Positions 22,181 to 29,214 of a stretch of DNA of 32,288 nt are shown in pieces. The notes beneath the pieces are model-generated. The model saw nothing but the letters and a program-made list of their open reading frames with translations, was not told the origin of the DNA and searched no databases. How positions within the stretch are numbered: the stretch's first letter is position 1; every line of letters begins with the position of its first letter. Made by a program: the position numbers and the translations under genes. The DNA comes from a virus: IMG/VR virus record IMGVR_UViG_3300048589_001628, positions 1-32,288 of that record; one strand, given 5' to 3'.

Positions 22181-22272
22181 GCCTGAAGTCCACCAGCCCA
22201 CCTCCACACCGTCAACAAAATGCAACCCACCGCCGCCCTCTGACCTCCCGCCTCCACACCGCCAACCACCCC

Positions 22273-22563
22273 ATGCCCGACCACCTTCACGACGACGACG
22301 ACGAAGCCCTGGCCTCTGCCCTGGCAGACGCCTGGGTGCAGCGCGCCGAGTCGGATCCCCGGCTCCGCCGCGAGGCCCTGCGTGCCGCCGGGCTGCTGCC
22401 CCAGCCGCAGACCCTCCGGGATCTCGCCAGCCAGTGTGGCATCTCCCCTGGCGCCACCCATCACATCTGCCGCCAGTTCCGCGCCCGCCTCGCTGCCGCC
22501 ATCCTCCAGGATCCCGCCTGCCCGCCCCGCCTCGCCCGCCTCGCCGCCAAACTCCTGCCCTGA
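22273..22563 (+). CDS. Small HTH protein
   Basis: This 96-residue acidic-start protein (MPDHLHDDDDEALASAL) has a helix-turn-helix of the sigma/RNA polymerase-like or homeodomain-like kind at about residues 47-72: TLRDLASQCGISPGATHHIC, followed by a basic RQFRARLAAAI. It is likely a DNA-binding early regulator. No wing is seen. The ATG follows CCAACCACCCC with no Shine-Dalgarno sequence. It precedes the MarR-like gene by about 30 bases. No specific family is recognised. Confidence 0.6.
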   Translation: MPDHLHDDDDEALASALADAWVQRAESDPRLRREALRAAGLLPQPQTLRDLASQCGISPGATHHICRQFRARLAAAILQDPACPPRLARLAAKLLP

Positions 22564-22594
22564 AACCAAACCACCTCCCACCCCATCCACACCC

Positions 22595-22909
22595 ATGATC
22601 GCCCTGCCCACCGCCACCACCGCCGCCACCCTCGCCGGCATCCTTGCCCGCGCGGATCAATACCGCCTCTCTGCCAGCTCCCTGCACGCCCTGTGCGCCC
22701 TGCGCGCATCCGGCGCGGACTCCCTCACCATGACCGGCGCCGCCAGGCAGCTGGATCTCTCCACCGCCGCCGTCACCGGCATTGCAGATGGGCTCGAAGC
22801 CCGCGGCTTCATCCAGCGCGCCCCGTCCGCCGCGGACCGCCGCGTCACCTGGCTCAACCTCACCGACCGCGGCCGGGACGCCCTCACCGATATCCTCACC
22901 GCCGCCTGA
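22595..22909 (+). CDS. MarR-like winged-helix protein
   Basis: This 104-residue protein has a MarR-type winged helix: SSLHALCALRASGADSLT, MTGAARQLDLSTAAVTGIAD as the recognition helix, then the wing RAPSAADRRVTWLNLTDRG. The wing Asp-Arg-Arg followed by a strand and LTxxG is a classic MarR signature. MarR proteins repress by binding inverted repeats as dimers; a single-domain 104 residues is short for the family (about 140), since the dimerisation helices are partly missing. It is preceded by TCCACACCC-ATG. A phage regulator of early genes is likely. Confidence 0.7.
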   Translation: MIALPTATTAATLAGILARADQYRLSASSLHALCALRASGADSLTMTGAARQLDLSTAAVTGIADGLEARGFIQRAPSAADRRVTWLNLTDRGRDALTDILTAA

Positions 22910-22935
22910 TCCACCCCCTCCGCACTACCACACCC

Positions 22936-23115
22936 ATGAAAGCTCTCGAACCTCTCATCCTCATCGCCGGCGCCGTGCTCATCGCCGCCCTCTCCGCAGC
23001 CATCACCGCCTGGCATCACCGCCGCATCTATCGCAGCCAGTATAACCGCGGCTGGAACGCCGGCCGGGACTTCGCCATCCGCCAGGCGCACGACGTCCAC
23101 GCCCGCCGCCGCTAA
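22936..23115 (+). CDS. Small single-pass membrane protein
   Basis: This 59-residue protein has one membrane helix (about 5-26, EPLILIAGAVLIAALSAAITAW) and a His/Arg-rich tail (HHRRIYRSQYNRGWNAGRDF). The positive tail suggests it stays in the cytoplasm. No family is recognised. It follows the MarR-like gene by 26 bases and starts in ACCACACCC-ATG, the same context as other early genes. Roles in membrane targeting, exclusion or signalling are open. Confidence 0.55.
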   Translation: MKALEPLILIAGAVLIAALSAAITAWHHRRIYRSQYNRGWNAGRDFAIRQAHDVHARRR

Positions 23116-23131
23116 CCCACAAACCCCTTCG

Positions 23132-23198
23132 GGGCGGATGGCCGGTGTTCCGCAAGGCCCGGCTCGGTCTGATAAAGCCGCCACTAAGCATCCGCCCC
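23132..23198 (+). ncRNA. Candidate structured RNA (three-way junction) in early leader
   Basis: GGGGCGGATG (23132-23141) pairs perfectly with CATCCGCCCC (23189-23198), giving a 10-base closing helix. Inside are two further possible helices: GGCC (23141-23144) with a later GGCC (about 23157-23160), and CGGCT (about 23161-23165) with AGCCG (about 23177-23181). The unpaired joining bases CCACTAAG precede the closing strand. A CCCC-TTC-GGGG hairpin at the 5' end could compete with the closing helix, as in a switch. It sits in the leader of the next gene. No known class is recognised. Confidence 0.5.
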
Positions 23199-23206
23199 GT
23201 CCCCTT

Positions 23207-23230
23207 CTCTCAACTCCCAACCCTCAACTA
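23207..23230. repeat. Heptamer repeat array (CTCAAC type)
   Basis: CTCTCAACTCCCAACCCTCAAC-like array directly before the 79-aa gene start; a weaker relative (ACCCTCAACTCC) lies near 23515-23527. Confidence 0.65.
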
Positions 23231-23236
23231 ACAGCC

Positions 23237-23476
23237 ATGCTCTACCTCATCGATATCGTCTGGATCCGCCGCTCCTCAGAGCCGGACCGCCCAGACAGCG
23301 GCACCACCACCTATGCCGAGTTCGCCCGCACCCTCACCGGCGCCAAGCGCAAGGCCGCCGCAAAATTCCGCCGCCACTACGGCATGCACCTCATCCTCCT
23401 CAACGCCCGCGAACAACCAGACCCCGCCGGCCTCTACCAGGGGAGCGCGGGCGTCTCGCCCGCTTCTTCCCACTGA
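23237..23476 (+). CDS. Small early protein with repeat-derived C-terminus
   Basis: This 79-residue protein starts MLYLIDIVWIRRSSEPDR, with an N-terminal beta strand, a helix AEFARTLTGAKRKAAAKFRR and a second strand MHLILLNARE. That compact alpha/beta part (about 1-62) is protein-like. The last residues (QGSAGVSPASSH) are encoded by the fourth REP-like palindrome, which also supplies the region of the stop. It appears the original 3' end was replaced by the repeat. The gene follows the candidate RNA and a CTCAAC array. No family is recognised. Confidence 0.5.
   Translation: MLYLIDIVWIRRSSEPDRPDSGTTTYAEFARTLTGAKRKAAAKFRRHYGMHLILLNAREQPDPAGLYQGSAGVSPASSH
23441..23472 (+). repeat. REP-like palindrome, copy 4 (3' end of a CDS)
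   Basis: GCGGGCG (23447-23453), TCT, CGCCCGC (23457-23463), preceded by GGGAGC and followed by TTCTTCCC. It encodes the last residues of the 79-aa protein. Confidence 0.75.
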
Positions 23477-23558
23477 TCGCCTGGTCCGCCGCCTGGCTCC
23501 TAACCGATCTCCACACCCTCAACTCCTCCCGCTGAACGCTCACTGAAATCCCGCGCCC

Positions 23559-23609
23559 ATGAAACGCCCTGCTCCCACCAAAAACCCACCAGCAACGCCT
23601 CAAGCCTGA
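23559..23609 (+). CDS. Very short Pro-rich frame (leader peptide candidate)
   Basis: A 16-codon frame (MKRPAPTKNPPATPQA) ends six bases before the next gene. Like its neighbours it starts after CGCCC-ATG. The Pro content could slow ribosomes. It may equally be chance. Confidence 0.2.
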   Translation: MKRPAPTKNPPATPQA

Positions 23610-23615
23610 TTCCCC

Positions 23616-24722
23616 ATGTCCACCCTCGCCAAAGCCCTCGCCCTCCCATCCATCGAAGACGAAATCGCCGCCATCTGCGCCACAGACAGCCTGCTGCGTT
23701 CCACCACCCACATCAAGAAGCTGCTCAAGAATGAGTACGCCCGCAGCCCGGAACACCTCCGCGAGATCTTCGAGAGCGCCCTCGCCCGCGAGGTCCGCGC
23801 CAAGCCCCAGCGCCGCGCCGTCATCCAGGCCCTCAAGAACGCCAAAGCCAAACTCCCCAACCCGCCCGCCAAAGTCGTGTCCAAAGCCGGATTTTCCAAA
23901 ATCCTCGCCGAGTCCGTCAACCGCTCTTCCTCTCAACTCTCAACCCTCAACCCTCAACCTCTTCCCGATCCCGCCTGGGACAATGCCCGCCTCTACTTCC
24001 GCGCCGTCAAGACCACCGGCCGCCAGTTCATCGTCGCCCAGATCTGCCTCGGCTGGGAACTCCACAATCGGAAAACCGCCCTCGGATTCACCCATGGGAA
24101 CAACCAACATTCGAAGGATGCCCAACTTGGGCATCCTCGGAAGACCTGGCAGGAATGGCTCCACTCCGAGATTGATCCCGACCTCACTCGGCAGACCGCG
24201 GACCGCCTGATCATGGTCTATCAGGGCTTCTGTGAGAAGTGCCCCAAGCGGCTCCGCGTCACCTTTCAGGGCGGCAGCCGCCGCAGCCTCATCACCGCCC
24301 TTTCCAAGCCGCCCGCCACCCTCGCCGCCAAGGACCGGCAGATCATCGAGGCCGCCATCGCCAAAGCCAGCGATGGCGAAACCCAGCGCTCATTGTTAGA
24401 GGAGCTCAGCCTCGTCAAAGCCCACAAGCCCCTCACCGGCGGAGACACCTCCGCCCACCGCAAGGACAAGCCGTCCGATGCCGAGCTCATGGGCCAGCTC
24501 GCCTTCAAGTTCTTCCTGCCCATTGCAGAGGGCTTGCACAGCCTGCGCACCAGCCCGGACAGCGCCGCCTTCCTCCACACCATCCCCATCACCTCCAGCG
24601 AGGCGGATGAAATCTCCCTCACCACCCTCGAAAACGATCTGGAAGCCGCACTGCACGACGTGCGCGCCGCCAAAAAAGCCCGCCTCAAACCCGCCGCCGG
24701 AAAAGTCATCCCATCACTGTAG
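23616..24722 (+). CDS. DUF3102-like early protein with repeat insertions
   Basis: This 368-residue protein has two parts. Residues 1-105 are Ala/Lys-rich helices. Residues about 120-220 contain FIVAQICLGWELHNRKTALGF and KTWQEWLHSEIDPDLTRQTADRLIMVYQ, a pattern I associate with DUF3102/Stl-type phage proteins: a helix, a Lys-rich strand, then W-x-x-W-L and R-x-A. Two repeats lie in frame: a CTCAAC-type array (about residues 105-115, SSSQLSTLNPQP) and a palindrome at about 165-176 (SKDAQLGHPRK). The C-terminal about 120 residues are charged helices. Its stop codon TAG is the start of a third palindrome. Function is unknown; it lies two genes before the transposase. Confidence 0.6.
   Translation: MSTLAKALALPSIEDEIAAICATDSLLRSTTHIKKLLKNEYARSPEHLREIFESALAREVRAKPQRRAVIQALKNAKAKLPNPPAKVVSKAGFSKILAESVNRSSSQLSTLNPQPLPDPAWDNARLYFRAVKTTGRQFIVAQICLGWELHNRKTALGFTHGNNQHSKDAQLGHPRKTWQEWLHSEIDPDLTRQTADRLIMVYQGFCEKCPKRLRVTFQGGSRRSLITALSKPPATLAAKDRQIIEAAIAKASDGETQRSLLEELSLVKAHKPLTGGDTSAHRKDKPSDAELMGQLAFKFFLPIAEGLHSLRTSPDSAAFLHTIPITSSEADEISLTTLENDLEAALHDVRAAKKARLKPAAGKVIPSL
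23930..23959. repeat. Heptamer repeat array inside a coding sequence
   Basis: Four to five CTCAAC-type units within the 368-aa gene, read in frame as SQLSTLNPQP. Confidence 0.7.
24110..24142. repeat. Palindrome inside a coding sequence
   Basis: AGGATGCCC-AACTT-GGGCATCCT is a perfect inverted repeat; with the flanks the arms reach 14 bases with two mismatches. It is in frame within the 368-aa gene and could be a third REP-like type. Confidence 0.6.
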
Positions 24723-24743
24723 CGGCGGTCTGTGACCGCCGCA
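24719..24743. repeat. Second palindrome type at stop codon
   Basis: GCGGCGGTC (24722-24730), TGT, GACCGCCGC (24734-24742) has perfect 9-base arms. The TAG stop of the 368-aa gene overlaps its first base. As a hairpin it could also act on transcription, but no T-run follows. Confidence 0.65.
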
Positions 24744-24764
24744 GTTTCCCACCACTCCAATCCC

Positions 24765-24956
24765 ATGCAAATCACCCTCACCCTCACGCTTGAACAAATC
24801 CTCGCCCTCCCAGGAGAGGCCGCCATCAAGCTCATCGAGCTCGCCGGAGACCAAGTCGCCCCGGTCCAGGCCTACGACCTCGAAGCCAAAGGCCGCGCCC
24901 GCTGGGTAGTGCTCAACGCCCTGCGCATGCGCTTCAAAAACGGGCCCCGCGCATAA
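24765..24956 (+). CDS. Small protein before transposase
   Basis: This 63-residue protein starts MQITLTLTLEQILALPGE, an N-terminal strand and helix, then IKLIELAGDQ, then a basic C-terminus (ALRMRFKNGPRA). No family is recognised. It lies between a palindromic repeat and the transposase gene, with the ATG after AATCCC and no Shine-Dalgarno sequence. The small size and the basic tail would suit a DNA-binding accessory, which is only a guess. Confidence 0.5.
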   Translation: MQITLTLTLEQILALPGEAAIKLIELAGDQVAPVQAYDLEAKGRARWVVLNALRMRFKNGPRA

Positions 24957-24975
24957 CCCTCGGCACACCACCGCC

Positions 24976-27132
24976 ATGTCCACCCTCGCCACCCAATCCC
25001 TGTCCGTGATCCGTCTCATCGACGATTATCCATCCTATTGCTCCCTGCCGGACCGCGTGCAGTCGGATGTCATGTCCAAGCTGCGCTGGGTGCATGCCCT
25101 GCTCACCGCCGCCCATGGCGAGAAACAACTCATCGTCAAGCAGGCCGCGCGGGAGCTCGGCGCATCGCCTGGCGCCGTCCATCGCTATCTCAGATGGTTC
25201 AAGGATCACGGCTGGAAGGGCCTCATCGATGAGCGCCACGCCGGCGTGGGAGCCAAGGGCCTGCCCGAGAAATTCAAATCCCACGTCGCCGGGATCTTCG
25301 ACAATCTCCAGCGCGATGACGACGGCCGTGAAGCCCACCGCCAGCTCATCGACCGCTGGCAATGTTGGCGCGAGACCGGCAGCAGCGACTTCGAAATCCC
25401 CGGCTACGATCACGCGCCCGACCCGGACCCCGCCACCGGCGAGCCGCGCGGATGGAGTTATGACAACCTGCTCAAACTCCGGCCCAAGAAGGCCGCTCGC
25501 GCCGCCGCCAAGATCGGCCCCAAAGCCGCCTCCGTCTTCCTCCCGCCCGTTCTAACAACACGCATCGGCAGCGCCTATCTTTCCCGCGTCCTCTTCGATG
25601 ACCAGGATCTCGACAACCTGCTCGCCGATGGCTTCCTCGCCATCTCCGGCATCACCAGCGCCCAGAAGCCCGTATCCTTCAACTCCCTCGACTTCTACAC
25701 CGCCGCCCATCTCGACCAGCACCTTCGCGCCCAATACAAAGACCAGGACTCCGGCCGTGACAAAACACTCTCAGGCCAGGAGTTTGCATGGTTCACCATC
25801 CATCATCTTCAAACACGCGGCTACCGCACCGATGCTCTCGGCAGCGAACTGATCCAGGAGCACGGCACCGCCAAAACCTGGCAGAACAAAGACCTGGTCT
25901 CGCTCTCCGGGCACCACTCATTCGAGGACGCCATCCACGCCCTCACCGGCGGCAAGGTTTTCATCAACCGCTCCGGCAAGTTCGACTCGCCGCTCTTCGC
26001 GGACATGTGCTTCCGGCCAAGCGCCACCGGCAACTTCAAGTTCAAGACCTGGCTGGAAAGTGCCTTCCGTCTGCTGCGCACCTACATGCAGTCACTGCCC
26101 GGCCCCACCGGCTCCATGGAGCGCATCAACGGCCCTGAGGAAAGATATGGCATCCGACTCGTCGAGAAAAACCTCCTCTCCGCCATCTATCAGGCCGTCG
26201 ATCCCGGCACTCAGGAATTCCTCCGCGCCAACCTCCGCCACGAACTGCTCGACCTCGCCACCTTCCACCAGCTCGTGCTTGCCGTCTATCGCGCCGTCAA
26301 CGCCCGCACCCGCCACAGCCTCGAAGGCTGGCACCAATGCGGATTCACCATCCCGCTCTGGCGTCCATCCGAGAAGTCCGAGACCTGGTTCACCCAGGAC
26401 GAACTCGCCGCCATCGAAGATCCCGAGGAAAAGCGCTTCCTGCTCAAGCGCATCAACTCAAACCGCGAACTCCTCACCAAGGAAGAGCGCCTCTCGCCCG
26501 CCATGGCCATGCAGATCGAGGCCGCCCGCGATGCCAACTGCATCGCCAGGCTCAAGGATGAATTCGTCGGCCTGCTGCTACCCACCGCGTGGTCGCTGGA
26601 GAAAACCATCGGCTCAAATCACTGCTTCACGATGCCAAATCCGCTCTGGCCGGACACTCAGGAAACCTACGTCGCATCATGGGATCACAAGGACATGCAG
26701 GTCACTCTCGATGCCGGCAAAAAAGTCCTCGTCTATCACAATCCGTTTTCCGACGGCCGCGCCCATGTCCATGACATGAACGGCAGCTACATCACCACGC
26801 TGCACCCCACCGTCCGCGCCGAGCCATTCCGCCAGGACAAGACCCTCATCCAGCTCGCCGCCCGCGCCAAGGTGAAGTCCGGCCACGAAGCGCACCTCAA
26901 GGCCCGCCTCGCGGACATCGCCGCCGGCCGAGTCGCCGACCGCGAGCACAACAAGGTCATCCTCGACCTCACCAAGGAAGATCGCCGACGCTCTGCAAAC
27001 GCCGTGCAGGCCGCCCGCACGGCCGATGCGCAGCGCACCTACGCCACCCACGGCCAGGTCGCCGATGATGCCCTCTCCCACATCGCCCCACCCCCAGACA
27101 CCACCACCACCCCTGACGACCTCGACTTCTGA
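24976..27132 (+). CDS. A: Transposase A (MuA-like DDE recombinase)
   Basis: This 718-residue protein is the recombinase that cuts the phage ends and joins them to target DNA. In order: an N-terminal winged HTH (about 45-90, QAARELGASPGAVHRYLRWF) for end binding; the RNase H-like catalytic core (about 195-375); a beta-barrel domain (about 610-680, with FSDGRAHVHDMNGSYITT); and a basic, Ala/Arg-rich C-terminus (about 660-700) of the kind that contacts the B ATPase. First acidic residue D208 is in VLFDDQD. At the second position, where DNG or DHGT is usual, the sequence reads QEHGTA (E295). Third E361 is in WLESAF. Hence D-E-E rather than D-D-E. The gene starts in ACCACCGCC-ATG. The ORF is intact. 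Confidence 0.85.
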   Translation: MSTLATQSLSVIRLIDDYPSYCSLPDRVQSDVMSKLRWVHALLTAAHGEKQLIVKQAARELGASPGAVHRYLRWFKDHGWKGLIDERHAGVGAKGLPEKFKSHVAGIFDNLQRDDDGREAHRQLIDRWQCWRETGSSDFEIPGYDHAPDPDPATGEPRGWSYDNLLKLRPKKAARAAAKIGPKAASVFLPPVLTTRIGSAYLSRVLFDDQDLDNLLADGFLAISGITSAQKPVSFNSLDFYTAAHLDQHLRAQYKDQDSGRDKTLSGQEFAWFTIHHLQTRGYRTDALGSELIQEHGTAKTWQNKDLVSLSGHHSFEDAIHALTGGKVFINRSGKFDSPLFADMCFRPSATGNFKFKTWLESAFRLLRTYMQSLPGPTGSMERINGPEERYGIRLVEKNLLSAIYQAVDPGTQEFLRANLRHELLDLATFHQLVLAVYRAVNARTRHSLEGWHQCGFTIPLWRPSEKSETWFTQDELAAIEDPEEKRFLLKRINSNRELLTKEERLSPAMAMQIEAARDANCIARLKDEFVGLLLPTAWSLEKTIGSNHCFTMPNPLWPDTQETYVASWDHKDMQVTLDAGKKVLVYHNPFSDGRAHVHDMNGSYITTLHPTVRAEPFRQDKTLIQLAARAKVKSGHEAHLKARLADIAAGRVADREHNKVILDLTKEDRRRSANAVQAARTADAQRTYATHGQVADDALSHIAPPPDTTTTPDDLDF

Positions 27133-27160
27133 TCCACACCCCATCCAACCATCCACACCC

Positions 27161-28105
27161 ATGAAGAAATACCCCACCGATCCCGCACTCATCGCCGCCC
27201 TCGTCTCACTCCGCAATGACCAGGGCCTCACCAACAAACGTCTCGCCGCACTGCTCGGCATCCAAGGCTGCACCGAGACCTTTCTCAGCAAATACATCAA
27301 CGACAACCTCGACCGCGAAATCCACGAGTTCGACCGCATCGCCCTCGACATCGTCCGCTCCATCCGCGAGCGCATGTCCTTCGCCTCATCCATCTATCAG
27401 ACCAGCGTCGTCCGCAAAATGGGCAACGTCCTCCACCTCATCCGCAAGACCGGAGACATCGCCGCACTCACCTCCCCGGCCGGCAATGGCAAAACCTCCG
27501 CCATCCGCCACTTCGCCGCCGAAAATCCATCCTCCATCTGCATCAACCTCAACGCCACCACGCGGGATGCCGCCAAGGTCGAAGGCCTCATCTTCCGCAC
27601 CACTGATCACCGCGAGTGGAAAGGCCAGACCAGCCGCTATGATTTCCTCGTCAACCGCTTCAAAGGCACCGGCCGCCTCCTCATCGTGGACAACGCCCAG
27701 CGCCTCACCATGTCCGGCCGCCAGCTCATCTTCGACCTCGCCGATGACGCCGAGTTCCCCGTCGCCCTCATCGGCAATCCCGAAATGATCGATGCCATCC
27801 GCGCCAACGACCAACAGTTCTCCCGCGTCGGCATCCACGGCACCTACGCGCTCGAATCCGCCGAACTCCCGGCCGCCGCATTGTATGTTGCCCGCCAGTT
27901 CTCCGATGATCCCACCGCCGAGGCCATCTCCGATCTCGTCGCCTTCATCTCCGCCCGCGATGGCCGCCTCCGCGCAGTCCGCAAGACCGTAATCCTCGCC
28001 CAACAACTCCGGGCAGAGTCCAACAAACTCCGCGACGATCCCCGCGCCGCCATCCGCGCCGCCCACTCCCGCCTCATCCGCGACTACGAACTCCCCGTTG
28101 ACTGA
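27161..28105 (+). CDS. B: Target-selection ATPase B (MuB-like AAA protein)
   Basis: This 314-residue AAA+ ATPase is the partner of the transposase: it coats target DNA, gives target immunity and activates strand transfer. Residues 1-60 hold a Cro-like HTH with LTNKRLAALLGIQGCTETFLSKY. Walker A is SPAGNGKT (105-112). Walker B is LLIVDNAQ (173-180), where the usual DE is DN (N178). Sensor 1 is LIGNPE (N206), and an Arg is at 222 (FSRVG). Loss of the catalytic Glu would slow ATP hydrolysis unless another acid serves. The start context is TCCACACCC-ATG, 28 bases after the A stop, as expected for an A-B operon. The length matches MuB. Confidence 0.85.
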   Translation: MKKYPTDPALIAALVSLRNDQGLTNKRLAALLGIQGCTETFLSKYINDNLDREIHEFDRIALDIVRSIRERMSFASSIYQTSVVRKMGNVLHLIRKTGDIAALTSPAGNGKTSAIRHFAAENPSSICINLNATTRDAAKVEGLIFRTTDHREWKGQTSRYDFLVNRFKGTGRLLIVDNAQRLTMSGRQLIFDLADDAEFPVALIGNPEMIDAIRANDQQFSRVGIHGTYALESAELPAAALYVARQFSDDPTAEAISDLVAFISARDGRLRAVRKTVILAQQLRAESNKLRDDPRAAIRAAHSRLIRDYELPVD

Positions 28106-28106
28106 C

Positions 28107-28442
28107 ATGCCATCCGAGCAAGCAACCTTCGACTTCACCGCACCGGCCGCTCCAGTCGGTGAAGCCGAACGCCTGCTCGCCTGGCTTGCCGCACATCCCG
28201 GATTCCACACCGCCGCCACCCTTGCCGCAGCGCTCCATCTATCAGACCGAAAAATCCGCCAGCTCGCCGAAGCCTCCGATGGCCTCGTCATCTCCGGACC
28301 CGGCTCACCAGGATACTGCCACCTCTACCACTGCGATCCCGCAACCATCGGCCACATCGCAGATACCCTCCGCTCCCAAGCCCGCAACATGCTCCGCCGT
28401 TCCATCCGCATCCGCGTCCGTGCCCACAAACTCATCCGATGA
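28107..28442 (+). CDS. Winged-helix protein
   Basis: This 111-residue protein has a winged helix: HPGFHTAATLAAALHLSDRKIRQLAEASD (helix, turn, recognition helix), then the strand pair VISGPGSPGYCHLYHC, then a basic C-terminal helix rich in Arg (RSQARNMLRRSIRIRVRAHK). DNA binding is likely. It starts two bases after the B stop and its own stop overlaps the next ATG (ATGA), so the three are co-translated. No family is assigned; a Mu-like middle/early regulator is possible. Confidence 0.6.
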   Translation: MPSEQATFDFTAPAAPVGEAERLLAWLAAHPGFHTAATLAAALHLSDRKIRQLAEASDGLVISGPGSPGYCHLYHCDPATIGHIADTLRSQARNMLRRSIRIRVRAHKLIR

Positions 28443-28675
28443 AATCCATCCACCCCAATGACATCCTCGCTGATCTGCTGCTCTGCCGCACCTCCGCGGA
28501 TGCCCTGGCATCCCGCCACCAGTGCAGCACCTATCAGCTCCGCGCCATCATGAACCGTCACAAGAAAGACGGCCTCGTCACCAGCGAGAAACTCACCGAA
28601 CAGATCACCCTCTGGTCACTCACCGCGGCCGGAAAAGACCGCGCCATCTCTCTCCAACCACAAACTACAAACTGA
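28439..28675 (+). CDS. Winged-helix protein (short)
   Basis: This 78-residue protein has CRTSADALASRHQCSTYQLRAIMNRH (HTH-like) and a wing GLVTSEKLTEQITLWSLTAAG, as in small transcription regulators. It overlaps the preceding winged-helix gene by four bases and is followed one base later by Gam. A paired action with its neighbour is conceivable. No family name is certain. Confidence 0.6.
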   Translation: MKSIHPNDILADLLLCRTSADALASRHQCSTYQLRAIMNRHKKDGLVTSEKLTEQITLWSLTAAGKDRAISLQPQTTN

Positions 28676-28676
28676 C

Positions 28677-29195
28677 ATGTCCACACGACTCAAATCCACC
28701 GCCACCATCACCTCGCAGAATCAATTCGAGTCCACCGTCGATGCCATCTGCAAACTGCAGCTCGACCGCGAGCAGCTCGTCACTCTGCGCGACCGCCTCC
28801 TCGCCGAGATCATGGAAGAGCACAACCCCAAGATCGAATCCATCAGCACCGAGATTTCCGCCAAGCTCGTGCTCTGCGAGAAATACGCCACCACCCACCG
28901 TGAGAGCCTTTTCGGCAAGCTCAAATCGGCCGCCTCCAGCCTCGGCATGTTCGGTTTCCGCACCGGCAATCCCAAGCTCGTTTTGCTCAACCGCAAGTGG
29001 AAGTGGAACGATGTTCTGGAAGCCCTCAAATCCCTCGGCAAAACCGATCTCATCCGCGTCAAGGAAGAGCCGGACAAGGACGCCCTCAAAAAACTCGACG
29101 ACGCCGAACTCGCCGCCATCGGCCTGCGCATCGACCAGGACGAAGCCTTCTTCATTGAGCCGAAGCGCGAAGACCCGGAGCGCATTACGGCCTGA
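28677..29195 (+). CDS. gam: Gam (host nuclease inhibitor, DNA-end-binding)
   Basis: This 172-residue protein matches Mu Gam in shape: an N-terminal long helix (DREQLVTLRDRLLAEIMEEH), a coiled-coil segment, then HRESLFGKLKSAASSLGMFGFRTGNPKLVLL. The FGFRTG-x-P hinge is typical of the Ku-like Gam core, followed by WNDVLEALKSLGKTDLIRVKEEPDKDALKK and a final IGLRIDQDEAFFIEPK. Gam coats DNA ends and blocks RecBCD-type exonucleases. Length is as expected (about 170). It lies in the early operon after A, B and the winged-helix genes, as in Mu (early-region order differs in detail). Confidence 0.85.
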   Translation: MSTRLKSTATITSQNQFESTVDAICKLQLDREQLVTLRDRLLAEIMEEHNPKIESISTEISAKLVLCEKYATTHRESLFGKLKSAASSLGMFGFRTGNPKLVLLNRKWKWNDVLEALKSLGKTDLIRVKEEPDKDALKKLDDAELAAIGLRIDQDEAFFIEPKREDPERITA

Positions 29196-29214
29196 ACCCT
29201 GTCGGCCCCAAATG

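Noticed and set aside
21710-22186. Plus-strand frame of 158 codons beginning MKTTIPVEQLIAFNF
   Set aside because: The second half is Gln/Pro/Arg-rich and not protein-like, and the minus strand over the same bases encodes a regular three-helix membrane protein with better codon use.
23127-23200. The three-way junction read as a tRNA
   Set aside because: It has acceptor-like 5'/3' ends but the anticodon-like loop is too long, the D and T arms are not canonical and no T-loop GTTCAA is present.
23930-24142. Repeats as diversity-generating template/variable region
   Set aside because: No reverse transcriptase gene or paired template/variable repeat with A-specific changes is seen.
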